This document shows positions 54,009 through 64,000 of a stretch of 64,000 nucleotides of DNA, in pieces (the first letter of the stretch is position 1; each line of letters starts with the position of its first letter). A program made the position numbers and the translations under genes. The notes under the pieces are model-generated. The model saw only the letters and a program-made list of their open reading frames with translations, did no database searches and was not told the DNA's origin. The DNA comes from Microbotryum silenes-acaulis. Its lineage: Eukaryota > Basidiomycota > Microbotryomycetes > Microbotryales > Microbotryaceae. The stretch is from assembly GCA_003665825.1 (NCBI GenBank), contig QPFY01000006.1:744001-808000 (forward strand), read 5' to 3'.

Positions 54009-55742
54009 AGAGATGTCGAGGGAAATGTCGCCCGACTTAGCAAGTTCTTCCAAACGACCCCAGGACAGATGACCCAAACGCTGATGCCAAAGCACTATAT
54101 CTGTAGGCAAGGAGGTGGCTGTCAGCGCTTGGTGATCCGCCAGAGGAGGTGAGGCCGGACTCGACTGGAGAACGTAGTGGTTGCGATCGAGAGCGAAGGT
54201 GAGGCTCGAAGCCGGACCCGAGACGGTGAGACCAGAGTGTTCGCCCGCGGCGTCGCAAATTCCAGACAGTTGGTACCCATCCTTCATGAGACTGGCAAGA
54301 GAGACGAGCTCGGCGGACAGACCCGGGACGAGAAGGATGTCGCGAAGCTCGAGAGGCGCCCCGTTGGCGTGAAGCCGGAGGGTGCCCTTGCCGACAGCCA
54401 TGGCGCTGGACTTGAATGCGCCGACTACGCGCACACGCTCCGTCGTGAAAGGCTGAAAGTCGACCAAGAGATCCCGACGAGTGGTCATGTGGCGCGTCGC
54501 CCCCGAGTCGAGGAGGTAGCGGGGACCGTCGTGCAAGTACAGCGCAGAGACTTCGGTGTCAAGGGCGACGTCGGCAAAATAGTTCTCGTAAGAGTTGTCT
54601 TCAACCGATGGGTCAGGACCGTACTCAGCCACGAGCGCCATCGCGTCGGCCGCGCCGATGGAGATGTTGTGCTTAGCTAAGACGGCAACCCGACGACGGG
54701 ACAGTTCGGTCGAGGGAACGGTACATTCGTTGCCAAGATGGCCCTGCTCGTAGCATTTCCTGCACTGTGACCGGCCCAGCCTCAGGCGACCATTCTGCGC
54801 AACCCCGTGCGGCCACTTGTCCACGAGACCCGGTACCTTCGAAGCCGAGAGAAAACTGGACTTCGGTTTGCCTGACAAACGAGCGGGGCGCCTGCGACGA
54901 CCCTGAGTCTTTGCCGCGAGGGCTTCGGCGACATTGGTGCCGGAAGAGCGAGACATCGCCGCCCGACGAATCGCGCCCTCCACATCACTGAGCGACAGGA
55001 GAGGGCCGAGGGCGTCGATAACCGTGGCATCCTCGCCTTCAAGAGGTCCATGCGGATGCCTTCCGACAACGCAGGCGGCGGAATCCACTTGTCAAACTCA
55101 GCTTGCGTGTACTTGACCGCTGGTAGGCCTTGTCGCGGGAAGCGTGCGCGGCGTTGAGATCGATGAACAACCGGTTGAAGTGCAACAACCAAGGGTCGAG
55201 AGGGTCTCCGTCGACGTAGGCTTGGTATAGAAAAAGGGCATCGAGTTTCTCCGACCGCGCGAAGTCGTGGGATGCGGCGCCGAGATCCTCATCGAGGGCC
55301 GCCCACAGCTCGTGCGTTGGCTTATCTGCGATGCGCGCGAACGTGGCCTCCCCCAGGCACACGAACAAGATGTTGCGGGCCTGCGCCAAGGCTTGATTGA
55401 GGTCGTCGACCTCATGCCGGTAGTTCCGATGTTGTGTACGGAACGTGGCTACGTCGGCCACAGTGGAGCCACCCAGCGTACGGGTGAACTCGGACTGTTC
55501 GGGCTCGGGGCCAACACTGAGTTCGGTGTTGACGTGCTTGAACCGGCCATCGCCCTCCAACACCCGTTGGAGTCGATCCTTGGCCGTTCCCCCATTTGTG
55601 GCGTCGACATTGCCATGCAGGTCGCCCATAAGGCCGCGATGAGTGGCGGACCCGGAATCCACCGTGGTCGTAGCCATCTTGGATATGCGCTGCGTCTTTT
55701 CTGCGTGCGGATCTGTGCCTTGCGGCAATACAGACGCTACCA
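54009..55742 (-). pseudogene. copia2-C gag and protease
   Basis: gag starts in the 55.7-kb region (MATTTVDSG) with a helical core (LWAALDEDLGAASHDFARSE). One or two indels between about 55020 and 55110 change frame within ...FDKWIPPPALSEG.... The CCHC knuckle CRKCYEQGHLGNEC, protease LLDSGATRHMTT and GAG-pre-integrase start (LWHQRLGHLSW) follow. It ends at 54009 where copia1-B begins. Confidence 0.85.
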
Positions 55743-55958
55743 AAGAACAGACTGACGAGCGTGTAATCCAACCGTCAGTTAATTGCAACGAAAGTGACTG
55801 TGAAGCTAAACATGCGTACCTGACGAGCGTGTAATCCAACTGTGGAGAGAAGACAACGGTTGGTGCGCATCGCCAGGCTTCACTAAACAGACGAGCGCTT
55901 CTGAACAGATTACTAATGAACGCGCGCGATTCCTCACCTCATTCCCAACACACCAACT
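55743..55958 (-). repeat. copia2-C 5' LTR (intron-bearing form, 216 bp)
   Basis: AGTTGGTGTG start (55958) and end next to TGGTAGCGTCTG. An intron-like segment lies at 55752-55819: GTACGC donor, AATTAACTGACG branch region, first following AG at CTCGTCAG. The end of the segment duplicates the 20 bases upstream of the donor. Confidence 0.75.
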
Positions 55959-56058
55959 AGTAGAAGTCAATGTGGCCGTGCACCAGTCCGCCCGCCGTGG
56001 CTCCGAGAACCGCCGCCGGCCTGACTCGGGTGCGCCGCGGCTTTGACCTATTCCCGCT

Positions 56059-56130
56059 GGTTGAGTAGCTCAGCGGTCAGAGCAACTCTGATTAATGGAG
56101 TGGACCTGAGTTCGACTCTCAGTTCAGCCA
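56059..56130 (+). tRNA. tRNA-like gene, anticodon loop irregular
   Basis: 72 nt fold into a full cloverleaf: acceptor GGTTGAG/TTCAGCC (two G-U pairs) with discriminator A, D stem GCTC/GAGC with loop AGCGGTCA, anticodon stem ACTCT/GGAGT, 4-nt variable region, T stem CTGAG/CTCAG with loop TTCGACT. A run TTCTTTTG follows as a Pol III terminator. The seven-base anticodon loop is GATTAAT: position 33 is A instead of U and positions 34-36 would read TTA, so identity is undefined. It lies between two copia2 elements in opposite orientation. Confidence 0.6.
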
Positions 56131-56184
56131 AACCTTCTTTTGTTCTCCGTAACACTCAGTTCCGGGAATTCCCATTTCCCAACT

Positions 56185-57587
56185 GGTTCCGCCGCCTGCG
56201 TTGTCGGAAGGCATCCGCATGGACCTCTTGAAGGCGAGGATGCCACGGTTATCGACGCCCTCGGCCCTCTCCTGTCGCTCAGTGATGTGGAGGGCGCGAT
56301 TCGTCGGGCGGCGATGTCTCGCTCTTCCGGCACCAATGTCGCCGAAGCCCTCGCGGCAAAGACTCAGGGTCGTCGCAGGCGCCCCGCTCGTTTGTCAGGC
56401 AAACCGAAGTCCAGTTTTCTCTCGGCTTCGAAGGTACCGGGTCTCGTGGACAAGTGGCCGCACGGGGTTGCGCAGAATGGTCGCCTGAGGCTGGGCCGGT
56501 CACAGTGCAGGAAATGCTACGAGCAGGGCCATCTTGGCAACGAATGTACCGTTCCCTCGACCGAACTGTCCCGTCGTCGGGTTGCCGTCTTAGCTAAGCA
56601 CAACATCTCCATCGGCGCGGCCGACGCGATGGCGCTCGTGGCTGAGTACGGTCCTGACCCATCGGTTGAAGACGACTCTTACGAGAACTATTTTGCCGAC
56701 GTCGCCCTTGACACCGAAGTCTCTGCGCTGTACTTGCACGACGGTCCCCGCTACCTCCTCGACTCGGGGGCGACGCGCCACATGACCACTCGTCGGGATC
56801 TCTTGGTCGACTTTCAGCCTTTCACGACGGAGCGTGTGCGCGTAGCGGCGCATTCAAGTCCAGCGCCATGGCTGTCGGCAAGGGCACCCTCCGGCTTCAC
56901 GCCAACGGGGCGCCTCTCGAGCTTCGCGACATCCTTCTCGTCCCGGGTCTGTCCGCCGAGCTCGTCTCTCTTGCCAGTCTCATGAAGGATGGGTACCAAC
57001 TGTCTGGAATTTGCGACGCCGCGGGCGAACACTCTGGTCTCACCGTCTCGGGTCCGGCTTCGAGCCTCACCTTCGCTCTCGATCGCAACCACTACGTTCT
57101 CCAGTCGAGTCCGGCCTCACCTCCTCTGGCGGATCACCAAGCGCTGACAGCCACCTCCTTGCCTACAGATATAGTGCTTTGGCATCAGCGTTTGGGTCAT
57201 CTGTCCTGGGGTCGTTTGGAAGAACTTGCTCAGTCGGGCGACATTTCCCTCGACATCTCTGCTGTAACCCGGGATCAACTTCGTCTCCTTGATCAGTGCG
57301 ATGCCTGCTGCTCCGGCAAGGCCGTGTCTGCCCCCAGTCGTGAGGCTGCCCACCACCCCGCCGACGCACCTTTCGCTCGGGTCTTCGCCGACGTGTGGGG
57401 GCCTTCCCCTGTTCCTGCTCTCTCCGGCGTCCGATATCTGTGCGGTATCACGGATGAATACTCGCGTTTCCGCTGGGCTCGCGGCATTCGGTTCAAGAGC
57501 GAGGCTTCGTCCGTACTCAAGGGTTTCGTTGCGATGTCGAAGATCCAGTATGCTGGCCCGGGAGTGGCGACCTTGCGCACGGATTAG
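56185..57587 (+). pseudogene. copia2-D gag (part), protease, GAG-pre-integrase, integrase start
   Basis: CCHC knuckle CRKCYEQGHLGNEC and LLDSGATRHMTT lie in the first frame. A lost T near 56846 (GTAGTCGG to GTAGCGG) shifts the frame; the rest (LRHANGAPLE-like, [39 protein letters not shown]) reads in the next frame until the stop created at the poly-G tract. Confidence 0.88.
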
Positions 57588-57599
57588 GGGGGGGGGGGG

Positions 57600-60051
57600 G
57601 GGTGAGTTCGTCAACAACAACCTCCGGGATTGGCTTGCTGAGCGGGGCATTTTTCACGAGCTATCCACGGCATACGAGGACGGTCAGATGGGCATACAGG
57701 AGCGGAGTTGGCGTACGATTTTCAACTCTGTTTGGGCGTGGCTTCATCATTCGGGACTGCCATCATCGCTGTGGGAAGAGCCTGCGCAGGCGGCCATCTA
57801 CGTTATCAACCTCCTCCCGTCGTCGCCTCTGCAGCAGCGCACCCCTGATGCCGTTCTTCACGCCGCTGCGAGTCCCGTCACGTCCACCCGTCGTCCCCGC
57901 ATCGATCGTGTCAAAACCTGGGGCTGCGCCGCCCAGGTACCGTTTGCTCCCGAACAGTGTTCCAACAAGTTGGCTCCGCGTTCGCGCCTGTGCTACTTTG
58001 TCGGGTATTCTTTGCGCTCTAAGGCCTGGCGCTTCTACGACCCGGTTGGCAACAAGGTCTTCGAGTCGTCTCAAGCCAAGTTCTTCGAAGATCGCTTCTT
58101 CCCCGCCGCGGAAAACCCTGTACCTACTGTTGTTGCGCCCGCCGTTCTGTCCTATCCGTCCGCCCCGCGCAGGGTTCCTCCCCCCGACCTTCCCCCTGAT
58201 GACGACGATACTGTCAATCCTGCGGGTGTCGCACCCGCAGTCGCTCCCGCTCCCGCTGTTGCCCCCGCCGCCGCCGTCCCGCCCGCGGCTGGTTCGGTCA
58301 ACATTGTGGCCCCACCTGTTCTGCCCTCCCTCATGTTCTCCAACCCGGGTTCGGCAAACGCCCCTCCTGTGGGTGATCGTTCCACTCGTGCTCGTCGCCC
58401 TCCTGCCTACCTGGGTTTTGCCCGCGTGGCCCACAACATGGAGTTCGCCGTGCACGCCTCCGTCTCGATCGACAACTTTGACGAGGACGATCCCGACATC
58501 CAGCTATACTCGTACGAGGAAGCAACTGCCTTTCTTGCCAAGTTCGACAGGGACGACACCCCTTCCGTTCGCGCGGCACTCGCTGGTCGGTTCCGCGACT
58601 ACTGGCTGGTGGCCATGGCGACCGAGGAAGGCGCGCTGGCGGCGAAGCAAACATTTTCCAAGCCGCTTCGTCCCCCTCGCGGGGCTATCATAATTGGCAG
58701 CATGTGGGTCCTCATGGTGAAGCGCGACGCTGAGGGCAAAATCGTAAAGTACAAAGCTCGCCTCGTTGCGCGTGGGGACATGCAGAGGCGTCGGGGTGAA
58801 CAAATTGACTCGTTCTCGCCTACTGGCCGCGCCGCCTCCCATCGCCTGCTGCTCGCCCTTGCCGTTGAGAACGAGTGGGAGACCCGGCAATTTGACGTCT
58901 CGTCGGCATATCTCAACGGCAATCTCGGTGGGACGGAGATCTACATGCGCCTGCCCAGTGGGCAAGTCGTGCGCCTTCAGCGCGCGCTGTACGGACTCGT
59001 CCAGGCGGGTAGGGAGTGGTATAAGGTCTTCACCGAGTGGATTTTGTCGATCGGCTTCACGTGTACCAACAGCGATCATGCCGTCTTCATTCGCAGGGAA
59101 GAGGATAAGCGCTGTTTCCTTTCCATTCATGTCGACGACGGACTGCTCGACCTCGACGGCGTTCTCACTCAGCTCAAGGCGCGTTTTGAGGCTCGCAGCA
59201 CGGACGAGGCATCTTTCTTCCTGGGTCAGAGGATAATCCGTGAGGGCAAAACGGGTGCGGCCATCGTTTCTCAATCTCATTTTGTGGATGCGATTCTCGA
59301 GGAATACAACATGGCCAACGCCTCCCCGCGTCCCACCCCGCTTGCGGCACCGTCGACGCTGAGGAATTGTGTGAACTCTGATTTCAACCCCGCTTCCATA
59401 CCGTACCGTGCCATTGTCAGCAAGCTTCTGTATCTGTCCGGCACTACTCGGCCCGACATCGCTTTCGCCGTGTCCAAGGCTGCTCGTTTCTGTAACAACT
59501 TCGAGGCGCTCAAGCACATTCTCCGGTACCTCGTCGGCACTTGTAACTTTGGCATTCGATACCAGAAGACCCATCAGCTGATGTCGGCCATTTTGGAGGG
59601 TTTTGTCGACGCAGACCATGGTGCCGACCCTGTGACCCGCCGCAGCGTCTCGGGCTACGTCTTCACGTGCGCTGGCGGGGCAATCTCCCGTCAGACTCTT
59701 GTCACTCTGTCGAGCACCGAGGCCGAATATGTGGCCATGTTGTACACTGCTCGTGAAGGGATCTGGTTGCGTCGGCTGCTGGCCGATCTTGGTTTTGAGC
59801 AGACATCGCCGACTCGTTTGAGGGGTGACAACCAATCGGCTATCACTCTGGCCAAACACCCGGCTTTCCATGCTCGCACCAAACACATCGGGATCCATTT
59901 CCACTTCATCCGAGATCACATTGCGGAGGGCACAATCGAGATGGTCTGGGTGCCCACGGGCACCATGGCTGCGGACGTCCTCACCAAAGGGCTCGGGACT
60001 CAGAAGCACTATCAGTTTGTACACGCGATGGGGCGAGTTGGTGTGTTGTGA
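57600..60051 (+). pseudogene. copia2-D integrase, reverse transcriptase, RNase H
   Basis: After the G17 run at about 57586-57602 the frame is open from [11 protein letters not shown] through integrase Glu ([10 protein letters not shown]), RT ([32 protein letters not shown]) and complete RNase H ([46 protein letters not shown]). A deletion of about 27 bp near 60033 removes the last pol residues before the LTR. The domain set from RT on is intact. Confidence 0.9.
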
Positions 60052-60250
60052 ATGAGGATTAGCAGGAAGGCGGCTATCGGTTATTTGATTAGAAGCGCGC
60101 GTTTGTTTAGTGAAGCCTGGCGATGCGCACCAACCGTTGTCTTCTCTCCACGGTTGATTACACACTTGTCAGGTACATACATCTAGCATTACGGCTACTA
60201 TCATATGAAATTAACTGACGGTTGGATTACACGCTCGTCAGTCTGTTATT
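60036..60250 (+). repeat. copia2-D 3' LTR (intron-bearing form)
   Basis: AGTTGGTGTG to GTCAGTCTGTTATT. Has an intron-like segment at 60173-60241 (GTACAT ... AATTAACTGACG ... CTCGTCAG). Its middle differs strongly from that of copia2-C while donor, branch and acceptor regions match. Confidence 0.75.
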
Positions 60251-61064
60251 ATACCCCGCCTCTTGTCTCCAGCCGTGCGCCGGTGTTGTCGGCCACCCGC
60301 CCGCGCTGCAGACCGAGGCGTGTCCAATGGACTGTCACATGCTCCGTGACTTTCCCCGGAAATCTCTGGATTGTGTGTTTTTGTGCGAAGTAGGCCTGTT
60401 TCGCAGTTGCAGTCATTGAAATGGGGGTGATCTGGGGTCGTGCGGTCGCGAGGGGGGGCCGACTTTGGTAACCGAAAAGGGGTTTGGAATCCGCGGTGCA
60501 GATCCAGCGCAGTTGGGTACAAGGGGTAGGTGATTGCTGCGGTCGCAGGGGGTTACATCCCCCCTTTGGACCACGTGAATCATTCGGATTGAGCGGGATG
60601 TTTGTGCCATCGGAGGCCTTGTTCGACGCGTGTCAAAGAATTAAGGGGCTTCAAGGAGTATGGCGGTCTCAAAGGGGGTCTGAAGTCAAAAGATCGAAGA
60701 AGGTTCAACTGTACAACTATGATCGGATTCGCCTGTACAACACATGTACCACCACCAACAATTCCTCCATCGTTTCCCGATTCCTTGTATATTATCTTCA
60801 ATCTTCCTTTCATTCGTCTTTGGGAGGGAGCAACCGTGGGCGGGGGGGACTTGAACTCGGATGTATCGGGTTGGTCTGTTCTGCTAGGTACAACGCATCG
60901 AGCGGCGGTTGTGGTCATCATCGTGCATACTGGGCAGCATCTCCTTTAGTTCCGTAAGGGGTTTTCTCGTCTTGCAAATTAGCGATGAGTTTCATACAAA
61001 AAAAAATCTTCTCGCTGTGGATGAAGGGACGACAACGGAAGTGGAAGAAGAGCCGGAACAGGAC
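60251..61064 (+). other. No supported gene; probable 5' region of the LINE element
   Basis: No clear domain. An open frame without ATG runs from 60909 into ORF1, so the 5' part of ORF1 may be truncated, spliced or start at a non-visible codon. A G-rich patch lies at 60840-60850. Confidence 0.35.
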
Positions 61065-61685
61065 ATGATCATTGACGACGACAATGCCACCATCAGGACG
61101 GTCGCCCGCGAGTCGACATTCCGGGAATTGACAATACCACCCTTGTCGCCCGCAACATTGGCAAAGTCTCTGCGCAAGGGCAAGGAGTGGGACCGCGCCT
61201 ACGCCGAAGGACAGGTACGGGCCCTCTTGGAACAGGAGGCCAAGATCAAAGCCCAGCTCGACGCCAAGGAGCCCCTCGTGCGACACAACTTTGCAACGTG
61301 GGATGCCGAGGACGGCCAGCTCCGCTATATCAGCATTCGTGGCACCGCCGCCAAGAGCAAGAAGCAGAAGATGAAGAGGTCGCAAACGGTGGCGGATCTC
61401 AGTGACCCCAGTGACAAGCCTGCTGACACCAAGCGCGTTGTGATCCAGGCCAAAAATAGAGGAACGAAAACAGGAGGTTTGGACGGGAGGAGAGTGACGA
61501 GGTCGATGTCGGCGGCGGCGGCGGTGCCGGTTGGTGTGACGAAGGTGGACCGAGGGAAAGGAAAGGGGGTAGCTGAGGAAAAGAGATGGTCGGATCACGA
61601 AGCCGAGGACGACGTTCTCCCCGAATTCCCCCTCTTTGAGGAAGACAACACCGCCAAGAGCGCACTCATTTCGACTACCCAATAA
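61065..61685 (+). CDS. LINE ORF1-like protein
   Basis: The first in-frame ATG is at 61065. The product (about 206 residues) starts acidic, has a Glu/Lys-rich helical middle ([21 protein letters not shown]) and a basic C-terminal part ([11 protein letters not shown]). Stop TAA at 61683-61685 overlaps the ATG of the next ORF (TAATG). Position directly before an endonuclease/RT ORF marks it as ORF1 of a non-LTR retrotransposon; no CCHC knuckles or RRM are visible. Confidence 0.6.
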   Translation: MIIDDDNATIRTVARESTFRELTIPPLSPATLAKSLRKGKEWDRAYAEGQVRALLEQEAKIKAQLDAKEPLVRHNFATWDAEDGQLRYISIRGTAAKSKKQKMKRSQTVADLSDPSDKPADTKRVVIQAKNRGTKTGGLDGRRVTRSMSAAAAVPVGVTKVDRGKGKGVAEEKRWSDHEAEDDVLPEFPLFEEDNTAKSALISTTQ

Positions 61686-61970
61686 TGGTCAAGCACACCA
61701 TCATCACCTGGAACGTGAGAAGGGGCATGGGGGTCCCGGAAAACCGACGTGACATTTACGACTACCTATCCACTTTCAAAGCATCGGCCATTCTCCTACA
61801 AGAACACTTTATCAGACCGCACCTCTGGCAACTCATCAAGGACGAGTACGAGGGCAAGCTCTTCATCAACCAACAGTGTCTGACTCTGATTCCGGCCGAC
61901 TCGCCCCTGATCGACGCCGAGCTCTTGCGCACCCACTCGGCACTCGAGGGTGCAGAATCTGGAGGCGTTA
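61685..61970 (+). pseudogene. LINE ORF2, endonuclease N-terminus (truncated)
   Basis: Starts at the ATG overlapping the ORF1 stop and shows the APE-type endonuclease motifs ITWNVRRG (Asn motif) and ILLQEHF (Glu motif). Only about 80-90 residues of the usual 230 or so are present; the His/Asp motifs are missing. The RT frame begins in another phase near 61925-61970, so an internal deletion joined the two. Confidence 0.72.
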
Positions 61971-64000
61971 CCGATATGGAGGGACGAGGACACGGCAGAA
62001 TGGACGAGGACGTCGGAGGAACTCAAGCGGGCGGTCGAGGAGCGCGCGCGCTTACTCCGGATCCGAGCCCACGTCCCCGAGATCGCTTCCGAGGAACGAC
62101 TGTCGCGGCCGGTCCACTCCAAGCTCGCGGCGCGGAACTCGGATTCCAAGATCACAGCACTGCGCTTGACCAACGGAGAGCTAACGCATGACATTGATAT
62201 TGCTCTTGACCACACGCAGGCGCATTTTCAGCGCCTCTACCACATCGAGCCTCGCGACCCGGACCGCGTCGCTCGACTTCGGGACGAATTCCTCGCGCCG
62301 ATCAGGGCGGCGCGGACTTGCGACGACCCGCGCTCGGATCCGCTCTTTCTGCGCCGACTCTCGGAAACGCAGATCGACCTCCTCCAGCGACCGATCACCG
62401 AGGACGAGGTCGTGGCCGCGATCGGGACGACGCACCCGGGGCGATCGCCGGGACCGTCGGGCGTGCCCTACGAACTCTACCAGACCGCACCCGAGGCGTG
62501 GTCCAAGGTGCTGACCAAGGCCTACAACGGTTCACTCTCTCCCAAGCAGGGCCAGGGACTCGTGCGCCTCATCTTCAAGCGCCACAAGAAGAATGCCGAT
62601 CGCGCCGAACTCTCGTCGTATCGCCCCATCACCCTGCGCGAGTGCGATTACAAGATCTTGACCAAGGTCTACGTCGCCCGATTGAACCAGATTCTGCCCG
62701 ATCTCCTCCCGCCGCAGCAGCACGGATTCGTCAAGGACCGCCGATCGGCCGACGCTGCGCTACACCTTCGTCTCCTGGTCGAGGAACTTGGTGCGCGCAG
62801 GACCGAGTTCCCCATGGCCGCGCTCTTGTCTCTTGACCAATCATCCGCCTACGACCTCGTCGAGCATGACTGGATCTTTGCCATCTTCGACGCTCTGGGC
62901 GCTCCTGCCACTTTTCTTCGCGTGCTGAGGATGCTCTACTCGGGTGACTCGACCTCGGCCCGCTACATCATCAATGGTTTCCTGACGCCGCCGGTGCGAC
63001 TGACGTGTGGGCTCGGCCAAGGGGACCCGGCGTCGTCGTCGGTCTGGGACATCGTGTTTCAGCCGTTCCTGGATGCTCTACACCGTCGAAACATTGCGCT
63101 GAATCTCTCCATACCTGCACTTCATCTGTACCCACAGAGCCGCGCCATTACATCACTTGCATTTGCCGATGACGTTGTCGTCGCCGTCGCGGGCTTGGAG
63201 TCACTCAACTTGCTCGATGACCTGGCGCTCGACTGGAGGCTCGCAACGAATGGCCGGCTTAACACGGACAAGACGGTCGTCCTACCGATTGGACGTCGCT
63301 GGGACCCTGGGGAACGGTCGATCGTCGTCAAGGCCGCAGGCGAGTCGCTCGAGTGGATCGGCCTCCCCTTCGACCCCAGCGGCGACACCGAACTCGCCTA
63401 CGCGAATCTCATCGAACGCCTCGAGGCGACGCTGGAGGCGGTCCAGCATGGCTGGCTCACGCACCACACCCGTGCCTTTTACGTCAATCGGTACGCCATC
63501 CCCAAGATCCTGCACTTCCTTGCAGCCGACATCCCGCCGCCCGAAGTCGTCAAGAAGCTCGATGACATGCTCGTCGATTTCGTCCGTGGGGGCAAGGGCA
63601 GGACCAGCTACGGCAGAGACATCGTGTTCACAGCCAAGCTCAAGGGGGGACTCGGGGTGATCAGGATGCAGGACGTCGTGGACGCGGTTGCGGCACGGAT
63701 CTGGGACGTTCTTCTCGGCGGTTCCGGCGCGATTTGGCAAGGACTTGCGCGCGCAGCACTCCAGCGAGCTCAGCCCGACCTCGACCTGGCCACCGATCCC
63801 TGGCCACATCCATCCAGTCCCGTCCCCAACGACCTTCATCCCCGATGGCACGCCGCACTGGGCGTTCCGAAACATCACGACGCGCAGGTCAACCCGAGGG
63901 CCTTGACCACCGCGAACCTGCTCGCGCTGCCCACCCTGCTCGGCAGCCTCCACACCCCCATCAGAGGGAAACAGACCATCGACGCGGTTCATGTACCTGA
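61920..64000 (+). CDS. LINE ORF2, reverse transcriptase (open to window end)
   Basis: One frame (codons in phase with 62148) is open from about 61920 to the window end. RT motifs: [61 protein letters not shown] (catalytic Asp), [10 protein letters not shown] and FADDVVVAV (catalytic FADD). The thumb and a downstream region ([30 protein letters not shown]) follow, as in Tad1/I-like fungal LINEs. The RT looks intact; upstream endonuclease loss makes the element defective unless complemented. Confidence 0.88.

Larger units (their letters stand above)
46724..55958 (-). mobile_element. Ty1/copia retrotransposon copia2-C (interrupted by copia1-B)
   Basis: The 3' LTR (46724-46872) and 5' LTR (55743-55958) begin AGTTGGTGTGTTGGG on the minus strand. 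After the 5' LTR comes TGGTAGCGTCTG, the same primer-binding-like site as in copia1. gag-protease lies at 54009-55742 and integrase-RT-RNase H at 46873-49069; copia1-B lies between them. About 590 bp of copia2 (GAG-pre-integrase to mid integrase, by comparison with copia2-D) is missing at the junction. No matching target duplication is visible, so the flanks may have rearranged. Confidence 0.85.
56185..60250 (+). mobile_element. Ty1/copia retrotransposon copia2-D, 5'-truncated
   Basis: Plus-strand relative of copia2-C. It starts abruptly within gag (homology from TTCCGCCGCCTGCG) and runs to a 3' LTR at 60036-60250. It supplies the integrase part that is lost in copia2-C. Defects: missing first part of gag and 5' LTR, a lost base in protease, a 17-G run in integrase, and a small deletion at the end of pol. 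Confidence 0.88.

Noticed and set aside
55743..55860. CTGACGAGCGTGTAATCCAA repeats as tRNA genes
   Set aside because: They form only a short hairpin and do not fold into a cloverleaf; they are the LTR tag sequences.
57763..60165. Large minus-strand frame opposite copia2-D pol (and its equivalents opposite the other copia copies)
   Set aside because: It is the mirror of a well-supported pol gene on the other strand and carries no motif of its own.

Overview
The window looks like nuclear DNA of a basidiomycete fungus: GC-rich, with genes cut by short introns (about 58-110 nt, GT...AG, CTGAC/CTAAT-like branch sites), layered retrotransposons, and a small protein with a C-terminal CIIA box of the kind seen in basidiomycete mating-pheromone precursors. 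Near-identical repeat copies differ by several TCG/TTG changes, a RIP-like context known from anther-smut fungi, so Pucciniomycotina (Microbotryomycetes) is my best guess; this is inference. Most of the window is transposable-element sequence.

Layout. 0.6-5.4 kb: a plus-strand, intron-containing DNA-transposon-like gene (AT-hooks, half of a 3'-5' exonuclease domain, C-terminal zinc cluster) between arrays of quasi-palindromic repeats. 5.5-6.6 kb: a minus-strand zinc-finger gene broken by a 198-bp foldback element. 7.06-21.5 kb: a Ty3/gypsy retrotransposon with 258-bp LTRs and a 5-bp target duplication, inserted in a small host ORF. Inside it sits a Ty1/copia element (copia1-A, 11.8-18.0 kb), which itself carries a 1.09-kb solo LTR and a 132-bp foldback element. 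21.5-25 kb: little recognisable apart from a dispersed 0.29-kb repeat.

25.06-32.15 kb: two virtually identical 2-kb inverted arms (25.57-27.58 and 29.08-31.09) flank a three-exon gene of unknown function; beside the right arm lies the candidate pheromone gene (31.64-31.85, minus). 33.2-34.8 kb: a decayed RecQ-like helicase. 35.2-44.4 kb: a minus-strand DNA transposon with a multi-exon transposase gene (43.97-38.41) and a second multi-exon gene (38.2-35.5), apparently between inverted subterminal repeats.

46.7-55.96 kb: a second copia family (copia2-C, minus) interrupted by copia1-B (49.08-54.01). 56.06 kb: a tRNA-shaped gene. 56.18-60.25 kb: a 5'-truncated copia2-D on the plus strand. 61.0-64.0 kb: a non-LTR (LINE) element whose RT frame stays open to the window end.

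How it fits together: almost every retroelement gene carries frameshifts, nonsense codons or deletions, and copia1-A and -B share lesions, so they were copied from an already defective source or duplicated together. Insertion order can be read from nesting: gypsy, then copia1-A, then the solo LTR and foldback element. Splice sites are read by eye and may be off by a base or two; many exon joins are unproven.
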